Source: Paramecium octaurelia
Taxonomy: Eukaryota > Ciliophora > Oligohymenophorea > Peniculida > Parameciidae
NCBI GenBank assembly: GCA_905182995.1
Contig: CAJJDP010000071.1
Location: forward strand, 13,666-77,665
Direction of reading: 5' to 3'
Length of the DNA stretch: 64,000 nt
Positions 44,256-57,070 of the stretch are shown piece by piece. The translations under genes and the position numbers were made by a program. Under the pieces are notes generated by a model. The model saw only the letters and a list, made by a program, of their open reading frames with translations, was not told where the DNA came from and ran no database searches. Numbering within the stretch: the stretch's first letter is position 1; every line of letters starts with the position of its first letter.

Positions 44256-45175
44256 AAATCAATCTCATATATCATGATAACTATTTAAATATAAATGTCC
44301 AAAGATTATTTAAAATCCCTTATTACACTATCTCTCATCATGTTCATAAGATATGTCTTAATATCGTCTGATCGTGAAATCAACTGTTTGTATTAATCAA
44401 TTAATATGGTCCTCAATAATTTAGTAATTATTTGCATCCTCATTTATTTCAACAATACTTTTAAATTATTGAACATATTACTGAAAAAAGATCTATTTCC
44501 AAATTAATTCGTTACCGATCGGCATACATTCTTCTTCAAAAGAATAATTAAGAATACCCTACATAACCTATTTAAATTTTAAATGAACTATTAAAATTTT
44601 TTTTAATTTTTAATAAATTATAGAATAAATAGTATTAAATTAATATAATACTCAATCAAAACTAAAAATTCATAATACATCATTTTTAAGAGAGACATCA
44701 TCATAGATAAAATAAAAGTATTAACTTACTGATTAAGGAAGAAACTGCTAATTCTAATGAATTAGAATTTGACTAGATCCTTAAACTTTATTAATATTTT
44801 TATCATTACTTGTGTATATCATGATATTAATATATATATATTTATTAAATATATAGACAAGAAATATCTTTTTAACTCAAAGATGGTAAAAGTAAAAGTG
44901 AATTTTTGTGAATAAAATTCAATAATTAATTTAAAATTCTTGTGAATATCATTAGTTGTCTTCAACAAAAAATTTCACACAATTTAAGAAGGTTAATTTA
45001 GTATTCGTCTTTCTATACATCGTTAATTTTCCTTCCCTACTATTTTTCCATCGTATTTCCAAATTTAGAATTATCAAAGACTCTTCTTACAAAATTTGCT
45101 ACTCCCTTGTAACACAAATATTGTATAAAATTAGGGAATTATACCAAATTCTGCAATGCCTGCTAATCGTATTCC
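44256..45175. other. Convergent spacer, 920 bp
   Basis: AT-rich with clustered TGA. A plus-strand frame at 44956-45192 (hydrophobic, VFVFLYIVNFPSLLFFHRI) lacks an ATG at its start and runs into the next gene, so I do not call it. No RNA gene seen. Confidence 0.5.
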
Positions 45176-46519
45176 TCAAATCTACTGATTAACATCAATA
45201 AACCTAGAATATTTTATAGTTATACATTCGACTTATTATACATTCAATATGTAGTTTTCATTGTCTACAATAATGGAAACAATATCCTACTCTAGTAAAA
45301 TAGGGAGATAATTGTCTTCGGCATGATAAACTAAATTTCTCAAAGCTTGTAAAATTTCTAAAATAACTTCGATTTCATTTTCTTGTCTTGCATATTATAA
45401 GAATTAGATGACAGTTCCATTTGAAAAATAATCTACTCGATCATATGAGGTTTCTCCAAAGATATTTGAAAAAGCAAACACCGTCATTTTTCTGACTTGA
45501 GATTATTGTAATTTTAAGTTTTAGAGTAATTTTTAATCTAGAGACAAATTTTCAGTGCTAAATTTATTGAAATAGTATTTCGATTAGGTTAAATTGCCTG
45601 ACATTAACACTCCAATGATAGCGATGGCCATGGATTTTTCATCAGGATACGAACTCAATTGAGAATTAAATGACAATTAATTGATTAATTCGATGGTAGA
45701 CACGTTGAATAATGATTGATTTCTGTTTAAATATTCAATGTAATTCAGCAATTCGTTTCCGATAAGGATCTCATCCAAAATGGAGAGGGAAGTGAATAAA
45801 GTTAAAAAATATCTATTTATTTGGTATTGCAGAGATACCTTATGAACTTGATCCATTTTTAAAGTTAAAAATATTTCTATGATGATTTAAATAATTTGTT
45901 TGTGTTGATGTTCCAGAACCTTTTGTGATTGGAGTTGTCCAATCATTTATTTAATCATCTCACATAATTTATCATATTATAATTGATGTTCTTAATGAGA
46001 TTAGATTAAGACTGTTTATTTTAGAAATTCCAATTGATATTAGATAGGAAATTAAATTGCGTTGGTTTAAAGATTACTATATAAAGTAGATTTGCAATAG
46101 GTGTCGCAAAATACCATGCTTTTTTAGCAACACAACGTAAGCAATTCTAGCATTTCTACAAAACATGGATTATCTTTGTTAAATAGCATAAAGCAATAGA
46201 TGTTCCAAAACTTATTGCTTAATCCCTCCAAGTCAGGTTTGGCTAAATTTTCAATACATTTTTTCATTTCTGGCAATATTTACATAATTTGACTCGTATA
46301 TAGATTTAATTCACATTTGGGGGCATCAAAATCAAAGTCATTTAAATTATCATTCAACTATTGGATTGCCACCTTCACTTTCAATTTTAATTCATTTATT
46401 TATTATTCTTCCATAAAAATTTGCAAAAATCTTTTTCTATTCTCCTGAAACTAGTTCAAACGCTATTGTGAATGCAGTGTTAATCGGAACTGATCTCTCT
46501 TTAGTCTGGTATTATCCAT
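45176..46519 (-). CDS. ARM-repeat protein resembling importin alpha
   Basis: Intronless, 447 codons from ATG 46519 to TGA 45178-45176. The first 35 residues are basic (MDNTRLKRDQFRLTLHSQQR, then LNQFQENRKRFLQ), positioned like the importin-beta-binding region of importin alpha. The rest is all-helical with Leu-rich repeats of about 40 residues; the segments NIFGETSYDRVDYF and ALRNLVYHAEDNYLP recall ARM repeats. The conserved Trp/Asn ladder of true importin alpha is poorly kept, so it may be a divergent adaptor and not a classical NLS receptor. Confidence 0.6.
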
Positions 46520-47030
46520 AATTTTAATTATCGAAAATAAATATATTCTTCAAATTATAAGAATCACGATATATTTATGATTCGAATAACCATCCGTGAG
46601 AATTATAATAGAAATTATTGATAAATTATATTTTATTAATCTATCAGGAGTCATGTATTCAACAAGACATTATGTGAGAGTAGGCGTAATTATAAGATGA
46701 TAGTATAATTAAATTGTCAACAAGATTTTAAAGCAATGGTTATAAATTTATGGATGTCCTTAAAATTTGTTAATATTCATTGAATTTCATATATACTTTA
46801 TAGAAATAGAAAATATATATAAAAATATTGATATGTTTCTAATGAGTAGCTTAATAAGTAATGTGTGTGAGTATTAACTCTTCTTTAATTCAAATATTGA
46901 GAAATCATCTACATACACTTTTATAATTGATAGTGTAATATTACAAAGGTTGCGATGATGTGGAGATAATTTAAAAGAAAATATTATAAAAATATTATTT
47001 CTGATTAATTAATATTTATGTATTAAGACT
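46520..47030. other. Intergenic, 511 bp
   Basis: AT-rich spacer upstream of the ARM-like gene and of the V-ATPase relic. Nothing recognised. Confidence 0.55.
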
Positions 47031-47775
47031 AGATATCCTTGGCTGACGTTGTGTTATAGGAAGCAAGAGAAAAATGCTTTGAGATTGAAGTTAAGGCATT
47101 TAAAAATTTGAGAATGAGAAAAAGCTAATATTGAAGAGGGAAAAGGCATATATTTAGGAAGAGATCAATAAAAAAATTAAGAAGAAGGCATAATAAGAAA
47201 GAATTAAGCATAGTGCTCTTGTGAATAGGGCAAGAATGAAACTGATGAATGCTAGGAATTAAGCTCTAATGAAGATCTATTCTGATGAACTGACTAATAA
47301 TGATAATCATAGTCTTAATACTAAATCTATAAGATGATTAGATAGGATGAGCGATTTTATGAAGAATTGCTCAAGAATTTGATTGCGCATGGATTAATAA
47401 AATTATTTGAACGTGAGGTTGTAATTAGGTATTCTTCCTATTAAATGGAAGATGTTTACATCTAGATATCAGACACGCTAAGAATGTGACAGATGTGGAT
47501 GAAGACAAAGGTTTGGATGAAAGAAGTCTTTTAGATAATTCCTTAAAGGGAGTTCAAGACTATTCCTTACAAGAATCTGCCTCTGATTAATTTGACATAC
47601 CTATTGCATCAAGGTTATTTCTAAAACAGAGAATGATAAGAAATATTTTTATGGAATATTGATGACTAATAAGGAGGGACTGATAGTCTACAAAAACACA
47701 TTGGATGTCAGAACAGGGAGTGCATTATTTGGAAAGTGAAGGGATGATTATAATAGGTTTATTAGCATTTTATAA
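47031..47775 (+). pseudogene. V-ATPase subunit E pseudogene
   Basis: Pieces of subunit E follow in the right order but in different frames: QEAREKCFEIEVKA, EKAYIQEEINKKIKKKAQQE, RIKHSALVNRARMKLMNARN, QALMKIYSDEL, DERFYEELLKNLIAHGLIKL, FEREVVIRYSS and, near the 3' end, YFYGILMTNKEGLIVYKN plus TLDVRTGSA. Subunit E is a stator of the proton pump. The breaks fall at A runs and inside conserved helices. At least three cannot be explained by introns, including one near 47075-47130 and one near 47330. This looks like a decaying duplicate, common after the whole-genome duplications of Paramecium. The expected C-terminal end (LFxxALP-type) is not found. Confidence 0.8.
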
Positions 47776-47841
47776 TTAATTAAGAGAGTATAAGATACCT
47801 AGTGTCTACAATATGTAAATAAAATAGAAATAATATCAATG

Positions 47842-48894
47842 TCAATGTTTGAATTTAATGCACTCTTCAGAGGGCTAACTTTTTTATGAGAAGGTCACTC
47901 GAGTAGGACTCATAGTTCCAGAGTTTATGCTCTATCTCTTGAAAGAGGATCTCTATTTGAATTTAGAGTCTGTCATAGAGTTCCTGAGATTTGATGGCAT
48001 AATTATCGACGATTTTCGTTGTATTTATTTCTTTCGAGATTCAATCTCATTTTCTTTCATTGTAATTTGTTCTTCAGTTTCATGAAACCTCCTATTTAAA
48101 TCCTTAAAGGATTGTTGAATATTCTTGAGCTACTTTTCGTATTTGAGAAACTGTGTATCATTGTCTTAATCCATTATTTTGTCATACTTAACATCTAATT
48201 CTTCGCTTTCCCATTTCAATTCATTAAGCGTCTTATTCTTGTTCCTATTCTTAATAGGGACACATACTTTAATAATATTTCTAATTACTATATTTCAACC
48301 TCCGCCTCTGCTATTTCTTGCAATGGTTCTACCTTTAGAATCACTGGTTTTTTATTGGCTTATTGAGCTTGAAACTTAACTTCGAATTCCAATTGACTTT
48401 TTTGTCTGAGTAGCATTATCTCCTTGGCTTTCCAATATCTTTCGATCTCCTCAACAGTGGTAATGTAAAATGGTTTTTCGATCTTCACTACTTCATGCAA
48501 CAATTCCTATCTAAAACTCGGCTATATCTTCATATCTCTCCTCGGCTGACTCTGGTACTTTTCATAGGCATCCAATCCTGAATGCACAAATACATGCGTT
48601 GACGATCTCCTATCATGTTGAGATGATACTATCTCATTGGTAATATCCTTCGTTATAATGTTCTCATACTTGTTGGGATGAAGGCATATTGATCTATTTG
48701 ATATCGCTTCGATTCGATGTTAATATCGATACAGGTTGGTGATTTTGAGAATCCCATCCATTCAACAACGAACTATTCAAATTCAATGTCGAATAACACG
48801 ATGATCTATTATTATAGAAGGAATGCATAGAACTAGATCTCCCTTCATGCTTGAATAAGTCAGATAATTTTTGAGAAGGTGCAAAATTTGACAT
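47842..48894 (-). CDS. Coiled-coil protein, 335 aa
   Basis: Two introns (48648-48669, AAG acceptor; and a 23-nt GTATGTG...AATAG one near 48248-48270) leave 335 codons. The N-terminus is Ser/Asn-rich (MSNFAPSQKLSDLFKHEG). The middle has TTVEEIERYWKAKEIMLLRQ, and the C-terminal half is a charged coiled coil (KQLKNIQQSFKDLNRRFHE) followed by a basic Ser-rich tail (RSSFKRQSINSGTMSPTRV). No family recognised. A structural or cytoskeletal role is possible. Confidence 0.75.
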
Positions 48895-49079
48895 TTAAGA
48901 TAAATTAATAATACAATATATTATTGTATTCTAAAATAGCATTAATTGTTTAGATACACTTCTTAATTTCATTGCATAAAAACAAGATCCAATCAGAATT
49001 GTATCTATATATTTGGTTCTCATAAATATTAATTTAATTTTGAAAAATATCAAATTTAAATCACTTTTCATTAACATAA

Positions 49080-50508
49080 TCAACCAATCAAACGATAACG
49101 TAGGCTATCTTCAAAATTGAATTTAGTCAACTTTGGATTTTACTTTAATTTTTGAGCATTCATGAAAAATGGGTTATTCTCATCATTGAACTTACTAAAA
49201 ATACCTAAATCTACACATACCTCTATCTTAAGTTAGACCCATTGCTGCTCTAAGGAATTTTAACTAATTTGTCGATATATGATATCGTCTTAACCCTTAT
49301 CTCCTCCTCTCTCAAAGGAGTGACTGAAAAAGCTATAATCAATAATGTCACATTGTCAGTAGACTTACGAATTAAACTTTCCTTTATCACTGACTCCACT
49401 GCATTTGACATCATCTAAGGCAAGTCCTTAGTATTTTAATTGACTTAAATATCCTTCCAAATCCCATTTATCACATCTTTTGAACTCATTGTGTCAAATA
49501 TACCATCACCTAGAGGATACTTTATATTTTCGTACTTCCTAAAACGATAAAATCATGTTAATTCACAATCTTGAAATGCTTGATTTCTGGTTCAGCTATA
49601 ACTATCTTTGGATTTCCGCCAAATTTCTCTAATTTAGCTTCTATATCTCCAAATGTTCTTGAAACAGATAATCTTCCAGGGTTGACTCTCACAGGTCCTA
49701 AAACTGGTTATCCCTCTTCATTTACTCCATGAGTTTAATACACTTATCCTCCTCCCTTAATAATTCTCTCTCTCTCCAATTCTGGTTTGTGATCTTTTGA
49801 TAGATCAATCACTTTTTTTCCACTTTCTGTACTCAATATTGCTCTGCTATCTCCGACATTTGCTACATAACATGAATCGCCTACAATCAATACTACGACT
49901 GCACAAGATCCACTTCTTTCAGGGATCCCTTTATTGAATGAATCTTAGGCCATTTGTAAAAAGCATTTTTCAGCTGTTTCAAATCCTTTTTTAAGAGCAT
50001 TGATAGGATTCCATGGAAATTCTGGTTCCTTTACAACAAATTGATGTAGGTTGTCTCTCAAGAAATCTGCACATGCTGAGCCACCATGTCCATCGTAAAC
50101 TCCAAAATATGAGCATTTAGGCCATTGTTCATTTTCTCTACTTTACGGTTTTATGATGTTTAATATGATAGAGACTCTGTCTTCGTTGTAATCTCTCACC
50201 AATCCCTGATTTGTGTTTGCTGCATATGCTTTTATGATTCCATTTTTCAAGCTCGAACATCTGGTCGGTTCATAATTGGGCAGAGTGCTTTGTCTTAGAA
50301 ATGAAGGTTCTTGGAGACTCTTGTATTGAGTTTGGATATCGTTGGCCTTGGATGAGTATGATTGTTTCTTAATAGGGGAATAATCAAATTGCTTTGAGTA
50401 GGCCAGATTCAATAATTCAAAGGGTTTTTTAGTTTATTTATCTAATGATTGGTAGTTAGTTAAAAAGGTATTGATGTCTCTGCTCTTGAATGTCCCTTTA
50501 TTGTTCAT
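49080..50508 (-). CDS. Protein phosphatase 2C (PPM family)
   Basis: Two 26-nt introns leave 458 aa. The catalytic domain carries YFGVYDGHGGSACADFLRDN (metal-binding DGHGG), SGSCAVVVLIVGDSCYVANV, GDSRAILS, LSKDHKP, GRLSVSRTFGDIEAK, FIVLGSDGIFDTMSSKDV and STDNVTLLIIAF: all eleven-motif core positions I can check are present. PP2C enzymes are monomeric Mn/Mg-dependent Ser/Thr phosphatases that oppose stress and Ca2+ kinases. The N-terminal 110 residues and a C-terminal extension (KFNDENNPFFMNAQKLKQN) are family-specific. One acid metal ligand lies in the exon joined by the intron at the GSDG junction. Confidence 0.95.
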
Positions 50509-50684
50509 AATTAATTTAATTTGAATTTAAACATGCAACGTATAATTTAATGAACTTATTCAAAATTAATGTTATAAGTGAAAAAATGTATAATCACGCA
50601 AAAAGTAGAATATTTTGTTGCAAATACAAACGCGTAAATATAATTATAATAATATTTTTAATAATAAAAATTATTGTTTACAAA

Positions 50685-50897
50685 ATGTCTTTCACACCTC
50701 CAAAGTCATCGAACAAGTTCCAACAGATGATTAGCCTACCATTTGTGGATAAATTCTAAAAAACCTTCAGTGATGTTGAAATACAATGCGTGTAAAGAAA
50801 GCTAGATTTTGGTGAAATGGACTTACAATAAAAAAAGTCAATTGGAACCTTCAGAATAAGCAAAATACACAAACCAACCATTGGCAAACTCAGATGA
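50685..50897 (+). CDS. Small basic protein, 70 aa
   Basis: ATG at 50685, TGA at 50895-50897, no intron. MSFTPPKSSNKFQQMISL, then PFVDKFQKTFSDVEIQCVQR and a basic tail ending IHKPTIGKLR. Codon composition is far less AT-rich than the flanking DNA, which supports coding. The same frame stays open upstream to an ATG at 50550, but that stretch is Ile/Lys-rich and typical of non-coding AT DNA, so I chose the internal start. Divergent from PP2C. No family recognised. Confidence 0.6.
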
Positions 50898-51057
50898 ATT
50901 ACTGTATATATATGTTTAACTATACTACTTTACTACGAATTGCAAATGATTAATCTATTTAATATAAAATTAATGATTACATGAAATAATGTAACAATGA
51001 AGTGTGGTTAATAATTTTTAATATTTTAAATAAAAAGTACTCTAAAATTAAGTAATA

Positions 51058-53865
51058 ATGTTTCTTGGATCACAACCATCAATGCTTCTCACTACATAAC
51101 CTAACACGCAATAAGCACCATCAATCTTTGGTTAGCGTAATACCCTAATTCTAATCTAGCTCAAACATTACCAACTATGCAAACACAATTACAGCCTCAA
51201 CCCCAACCATTATAACCTTTAGCAACGCAACAGTTGTAGCCATAATTGACTACCGCTGCCAATGTTTAACCTCCAATTCAAGCACAGAAGAAAGGCGAAT
51301 TCGAGAACCTTGTTAAGTATTACAAGGAAAAGCCAGAATTGGTAATTATGCTTGCCCAATATTCATAGACAAAATAGTAGGAATTGTAATTATTCGTATT
51401 GCAGACCAAGTATTTGAAAAATAGAATTTAGAAAAAATTTCAAAAGCAAATTAATGTCAAACAAACTCAATGTAATGTTTTAAATACTTAACTTAGATTT
51501 ATTGGTTGACACTCTCAGTTAGAAGGTGTGTTAATTATTTTAAAAATTTAACTTAAATGAGCGTAACTTAGAATACACAAAGAAAGATGAATTGCAGAGA
51601 TTGAGTTAAAGAATCAAAGCTGATTAAGAGAAACAAAACTTGCTGTTTTAATCTCAAATCAAAGTCAAGGAGTTGTATTCACAACCAATTTCGAACTATT
51701 TGGAACTCAATAACAAGTTTCAAATGAACAAAAATGTAAACATCGCAACCCATTATTTATAGATGATAAATACTATGCAGAAAAAAGAAGTGCTTACGCT
51801 GAGTAGATAGACTAAGGAATTAATGAACCTATTACACGAGAACAGGGCCGAATAAGTCTAACCCAAGTCTGTTTCCATTAAATCGATTTCGTTTAACACA
51901 CACAATCAACTAATCATTGAAAAATTGTTTAAGGAATAAGAATTTTATGAAAAATTGGAGCAATTCTTAGAATTCTAAAAAAAGATCAAAGCAAAAAAGA
52001 ATATAGATAAAACAGATTATTATGAGACTCTTTTTTCTTGTTTTGTGAACATCCAGAGTGATCATAAAGACATAATGAAATTGTTATCTCTTTAATTTCA
52101 AGGCATCTAATTTCAATCTCAGAATATCCAAAAAGATCTTCTCAAGAACTCAATCAAAATTTTAGAAGCAGAAATGAGCAGAAGAATTGGAGTCCTAGAT
52201 ATAGCCAATATTAATTGTAATCCACATTAAATATAGTATTATTAGAAAAATTCAAAGATATTTACTATGATATCCTATCAAAACGTCTGAACATTCAAAG
52301 TGTTAGCACATATTATCCAAGTGGAATCTTATTCTTACTAATGAGATGTGGATAAATACAATAAGCAAAGTCAATCATGTTTTAATTTGCCAAACATCAA
52401 AAATATTAATTATTTTTTGAACTCTTGGAAGATAGGACGTAAGTGTTTTAAACTATGTAGTGAAACAAATCAATAAAAAATCTAAAAGCTTGATTAATTT
52501 TGCGATGATGAACTATTCGAATAATGCTATTTGATTGCCTTCGATTCAGGATCTGTGTCCTAAGTCTTTGAAAATCAACATTTCCCTTAAGATTAGGATC
52601 TATTCTTTTGGATGACTCTAAAAACAACTCACATTACAAATTAGAATGGAAGTGACAACTGGACATTATCCGATTTGTAAGAAGCAATACCAAGGGACAT
52701 TGGCTTCAAAATGGATATACACTTGTAAAGGTATGAGGAAATCTTAAAGTTCATTTATAAAACATCTGCTTCCTTGGTTTCTAAACTAGAATATTTCACA
52801 CTATTCTTTATAGTGCAATCCCTCCTAGAAATACAAGATGAAAGTACAATGGTAGAAATGAACTTGATTTTGAATGGAATTCTCGGATAAGTATTTGAAA
52901 AATACCCAGATATTGGAGGGTTATTAATAATACTTACTGAACCTGATCTTTAGTAAGCTATCAATAAAATTCAGGCAGAGATGATGAAATATAAATATGG
53001 AGTTGAATTATTTTAGGACAAGAAATTCTTTGAAAATTTTGAAAATATGTTCGGAGAAAATCAAAAGACACAAGATTTCATCGAATCAATAGTACAAGAA
53101 CAATTCTAACAAAATCTCCTTGAATATCATAAGGATTTTATAGAGAATATAGTAAAAGGCAATAATATTGTAAATTTATACACTTAATTAGAACGAATTG
53201 CTGGCAACTCACAAGGCTTTCATTGGCAATATTGATATGAGGATGGAAGAACTCAAAAGTTACTTGGAATTCAGAAAAACAAGCTTCACACATCTTGCAA
53301 TGAATTTATACTAAATTTCGGGAATACTATTATTGACAACTGAGTGCTAGTTCAATTTGAAAGCTCAAGAATTAAAAATAATTTCTGGCGCTACTTCTAA
53401 ATATCTTGTGAAAAATAACAACAACCCTAAATAATACTATAATCTATTCTCAACCATATACTAAATTGCAGTATCCTACCCTAGATAAAAGCACATTTTT
53501 GATTTAATATAAGCTTTCAACTTTTTGATTCAATCAAGTAAAATTGAGTAATTCAATGAAAACAAATTCAAATAGTATTTGGTCTAAATAGACATATCAA
53601 AATTAACCAATATTTTAATGGCTAATAAATAGATGTATCTGTTAAAACTATTCTTTTGGATGATAGAGATTACTCTTGAAATTCATGATAAAAAAATAGA
53701 AGAATATAAGTATACATATATATGCATAACAATAGAAATATGAAAGAGTCATTTTAAAGAATGATAAATAATAAAACATATCAAAATGTTGTACTTAATT
53801 CCTTGTTTTTAATAAACAGAGAAGTCGATTTGCATTTTTAAGATTTTAAGTTAATGCCTAAATGA
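51058..53865 (+). CDS. Nucleoporin-like protein, Nic96/Nup93-type helical domain
   Basis: Six introns (23, 25, 29, 22, 22 and 26 nt) give exactly 887 codons. The N-terminus is Gln/Pro-rich with one FG-type spot (APSIFGQPQTLPTMQTQLQP). A coiled-coil region follows (YTKKDELQRLSQRIKADQE). The remaining 600 residues are all-helical; ILFLLMRCGQIQQAKSIMFQ resembles the entry to the Nic96/Nup93 solenoid, and the overall length fits that family (about 820-840 aa). Nic96/Nup93 anchors the central channel complex in the nuclear pore. Assignment rests on architecture and one motif, so it is tentative. The last intron (26 nt) is optional; without it the frame ends earlier at about 53743. Confidence 0.55.
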
Positions 53866-54022
53866 ATATTATATTTTAGTATCTTTTAAGTAATGAATAT
53901 ATATTCTTTTTCAATTTTCGCAATATATATATATTGAACAAGGAAGAGTAAGTAAATAAATAACAATATATATATGAATGTGTATAATTATCATACTCAA
54001 ACTATTTACAGTTTTAGTATTT

Positions 54023-55989
54023 TCAATTATAATAAGATTTTTTATCAAAATTAAAACTATTATTTAAAGTACTTTTTTGATTTGTACTCTTATTATTATT
54101 TTCTTGTTTAGTTACTTTTGATCTTTTATTTACAGAGTTACTAGTTTTGGTCGAAGTTGGTATCTCATACAATCTAGAGTTCTATCTAAAGTTGTTTTGC
54201 AATTGCCAAAGTTGACTAGTGGGTTTTTGATTACAATCGATCATTAACTTTTTTTGATAGTTGGTTAAATCAAATAGATCCTTGGTTGTGTGTTTGCTAT
54301 TACTTTTCTTGCGTTCTTCAGTTTGTTTGGTACTGTAGTTATTGACACTGACATATTCAAAAGAAGAATTAACCTATTTGGATTGTAAACTCTTCTTCTA
54401 TTTTGATTTGGATTGTGGTGAGACAGAATCTCTTTAGACACCAGTTTTGCTTTTATTGTGTTCTGAAGATTAATGATTGGTGGGAGTCTTTTTAGGAATG
54501 TGATAAGAAATGGATTTAGGTCTCTCTAAAGTGTCATCAACAGATTAAAGTGAGATTATTTAAGTGACATCGGTGGGTATGGCAAATTTCTATTGTGGAT
54601 TGATGGGTTGGTATTTCATCTTATGAGCATAGTTAACAAGCATTTAGGTTTGGTCATCACTAATGGCTTATGGAACACTCTTGCCTCTATTTTAAGAATT
54701 GTTGTTGGTTTGTCCATTCTATTGTACTGAGCCAGATCTGTTTTACTTGAAGATGGAGGTGGCGACGATGTTGGAAATAGGAGCTAATGGAGATATTGCG
54801 ATGAATGATTACGTTTTTTAGGTCTTTGTTTAGGTTCTAATAAGGATTCTTCGAAAACACTGCTGTTAATGTCAGCTTTGGATTGTACTCCACTGATTAA
54901 GTTACGTTTCAATGCCAAATAGTAAGCAGTTGTCACATCATTGTGTTTGTTGGCATCCAAACACTTAATGATGTATTCTTTGTCATAACCTTGTTGGGAT
55001 AAGGAATCTACAACAGAGTCATCGATGGGCATTCTATTGTACCCAACAATGATTCCTGGAGAGATCTTGGACTAACTTTAGTAGAGATTGAACCAGGGGT
55101 GGGATTTCATTTGTTCAACAGTTATTCTCTTTTTTGGGTCTGTTGTTAAAACTGCCTTGATGAAATTGGCTCCCTCAGTGGATACAAATTTAGGGATGGA
55201 ATATTCACCATTCAGTATTTTCTTATAAAGAGCAGATGTGTTTTGATCCTAGGGCAATTTATATTCATAATTACTTCAAAGGGCAAATAACCACAGATGC
55301 TAGCGAATAATATGACTCCACTGCTCCAAATGTCGACCATCAAACAATCATATTTCTAACCAGCTATCATTTCTGGGGCTGCGTAACAGGGACTGCCACA
55401 GGCTGTTTTGAGCAACTCACCCTTTTTGTAGGTGTTTCCTAATCCAAAATCTACAATCTTTATTGAATTATTGAAGTCCAGGAGTAGATTTTCTGGCTTG
55501 AGGTCTCGATGTACGATACAGAGTTTGTGCAAGTACTCGATACCTGATATCAGTTATTGATAAAATTTGCAAGCCTCGATTTCCTAAAGTCGTTAATGTT
55601 TGACTATATATTCAAAGAGCTCTCCTCCATTTGCGAATTCCATTACTATGAAGATGTGCTTGGGTGTTTCAATTATCTACATATTCCATGGAATTGCATA
55701 CTTCGTACAATTGAATTACATGTTTGTGTCTAATCAATTTCAAGATGTGTATTTCTCTGGACACTCGTTCCACATCTGCCACTTCTACTATTCTCTCCTT
55801 CTCCAATATTTTTATTGCCACTTTCTCCTGCGATTTCAGATGAACGGCCAGCTTCACCTTTCCAAAAGTACCTTCTCCCAAAGTTTTAACTGTTTATTAA
55901 CATATTTCAATACTAAGCTAATAATTCCCGATTATCCTTTTGTTGTTGAGCCTGATACCGTTCTTATTCTCTTTGTCGGACTCATTCAT
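54023..55989 (-). CDS. SNF1/AMPK-like protein kinase, second copy
   Basis: Introns 55890-55913, 55677-55701, 55249-55274 and 54727-54746 leave 623 aa. Catalytic motifs are complete: [64 protein letters not shown] and [24 protein letters not shown]-like domain follows ([20 protein letters not shown]), then a long Ser/Asn/Lys-rich tail without a KA1 domain that I can see. Because the tail differs, this and the kinase at 34547 are distinct subfamily members and not recent duplicates. Confidence 0.92.
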
Positions 55990-56249
55990 TCCAGCTAACT
56001 ATAAAATTATTTATATTAATAATATCGTTAATAATACACAAAATTCTTATTCCCCCCTTATTAAACAGTTCTTGCATATCCTCCCCTTCCCTTATCGTCC
56101 TTCATTTTCTCTCCCTCTTTCACAAATAAACCTTTTTTTCTTTTTATTTCCTTCTATGCCCTTCCCCTCCCCTCCTTTCCTACTTTGAAAATCAACCCAG
56201 ACCCAATTGATATAATTCTAATCTTGAAACAGTATAAGATTTAGGAAAT

Positions 56250-57070
56250 ATGGAAATCTCCGCCATTATTAAATATTATTTAGAGGATTAATTTACAATA
56301 TTTTCATGCAAGACAATGTTTTCGACTTTGTAATTACAGTATCTCAATCATAAAAGAACCAATAAACAGTCTATTATCAACTTAAGTAACTCTGATTACT
56401 TATTTAAAAGCTTCTTCAATCAAAAAAATCAACTAGTCTTCCATAATCAACATAGATTTTCAGAACTTAAAAAGTTTCATCAAGCACTTGAGACTCTCAA
56501 AATCACATTACCATCATTCCCAAGTACTCATTGGTGGAAATCAGTCAATTCCGACCCTGATTTGATCGAAGAACGGAAACAATTATTAGATCAATATTTC
56601 AAAAGTCTCACTTGCTCTAGAGTTGTCAGAGATTCCTTGATTTTCAAGAACTTCATCCTTTCGGCCCAAAAAGAATCTGAAAAGCGAATCCTCAAAGTAC
56701 TCTTCTCATAATGATTATCAAAAAGGAGTAGAAAGAAAGGGCGAAGAAAACTGAGGGTTTGCCTAATTAAAACCAAAAGAAACTGAAATCCACTAAATTT
56801 CAAACCCCTGCCCCGATTCCAGTCAATCTTCCTCCCACTCCTGGAGAGTTGAAAGAAAGATCATAATCCCTGGAGCACAAACCTTCGAGTTGTAAAATTG
56901 AGAAGGACAACAACAAAGGGAGCAAACTTTAATCGCCTGTAACTAATTACCCTTAAATATCAATAGATTCTTAATTTCGGAGGATCAAAAATCTTTAGAG
57001 GCATCTTATCAAACGCTGCTAAATAATGACTATTTAATTTAAAATTTATCGTGTTTATATAATTGATTGA
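56250..57070 (+). CDS. PX-domain protein
   Basis: A 29-nt intron (56697-56725, AAG acceptor) leaves 263 aa. Residues about 85-160 match the second half of a PX domain: ITLPSFPSTHWWKSV (the PxxP loop), LIEERKQLLDQYFKSLTC and RVVRDSLIFKNFI. PX domains bind phosphoinositides, mostly PtdIns(3)P, on endosomes. The C-terminus is Lys/Pro-rich (FQTPAPIPVNLPPTPGELKE) and probably disordered. The last 30 codons, after SPVTNYPQISID, are AT-rich and may include a missed intron. Endosomal trafficking would fit the VPS9 protein elsewhere in the window. Confidence 0.78.

Noticed and set aside
44956-45192. Hydrophobic 78-codon plus-strand stretch
   Set aside because: It has no ATG at its start, runs into the convergent ARM-like gene and shows no splice structure.
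51480-51560. In-frame TGA in the nucleoporin-like gene
   Set aside because: A canonical 25-nt GTA...TAG intron just upstream puts the following codons in another frame and removes the TGA.
55600-56188. Plus-strand open stretches of 132 and 82 codons
   Set aside because: They are the reverse strand of the SNF1-like kinase and its 5' flank. The kinase motifs on the minus strand are decisive.
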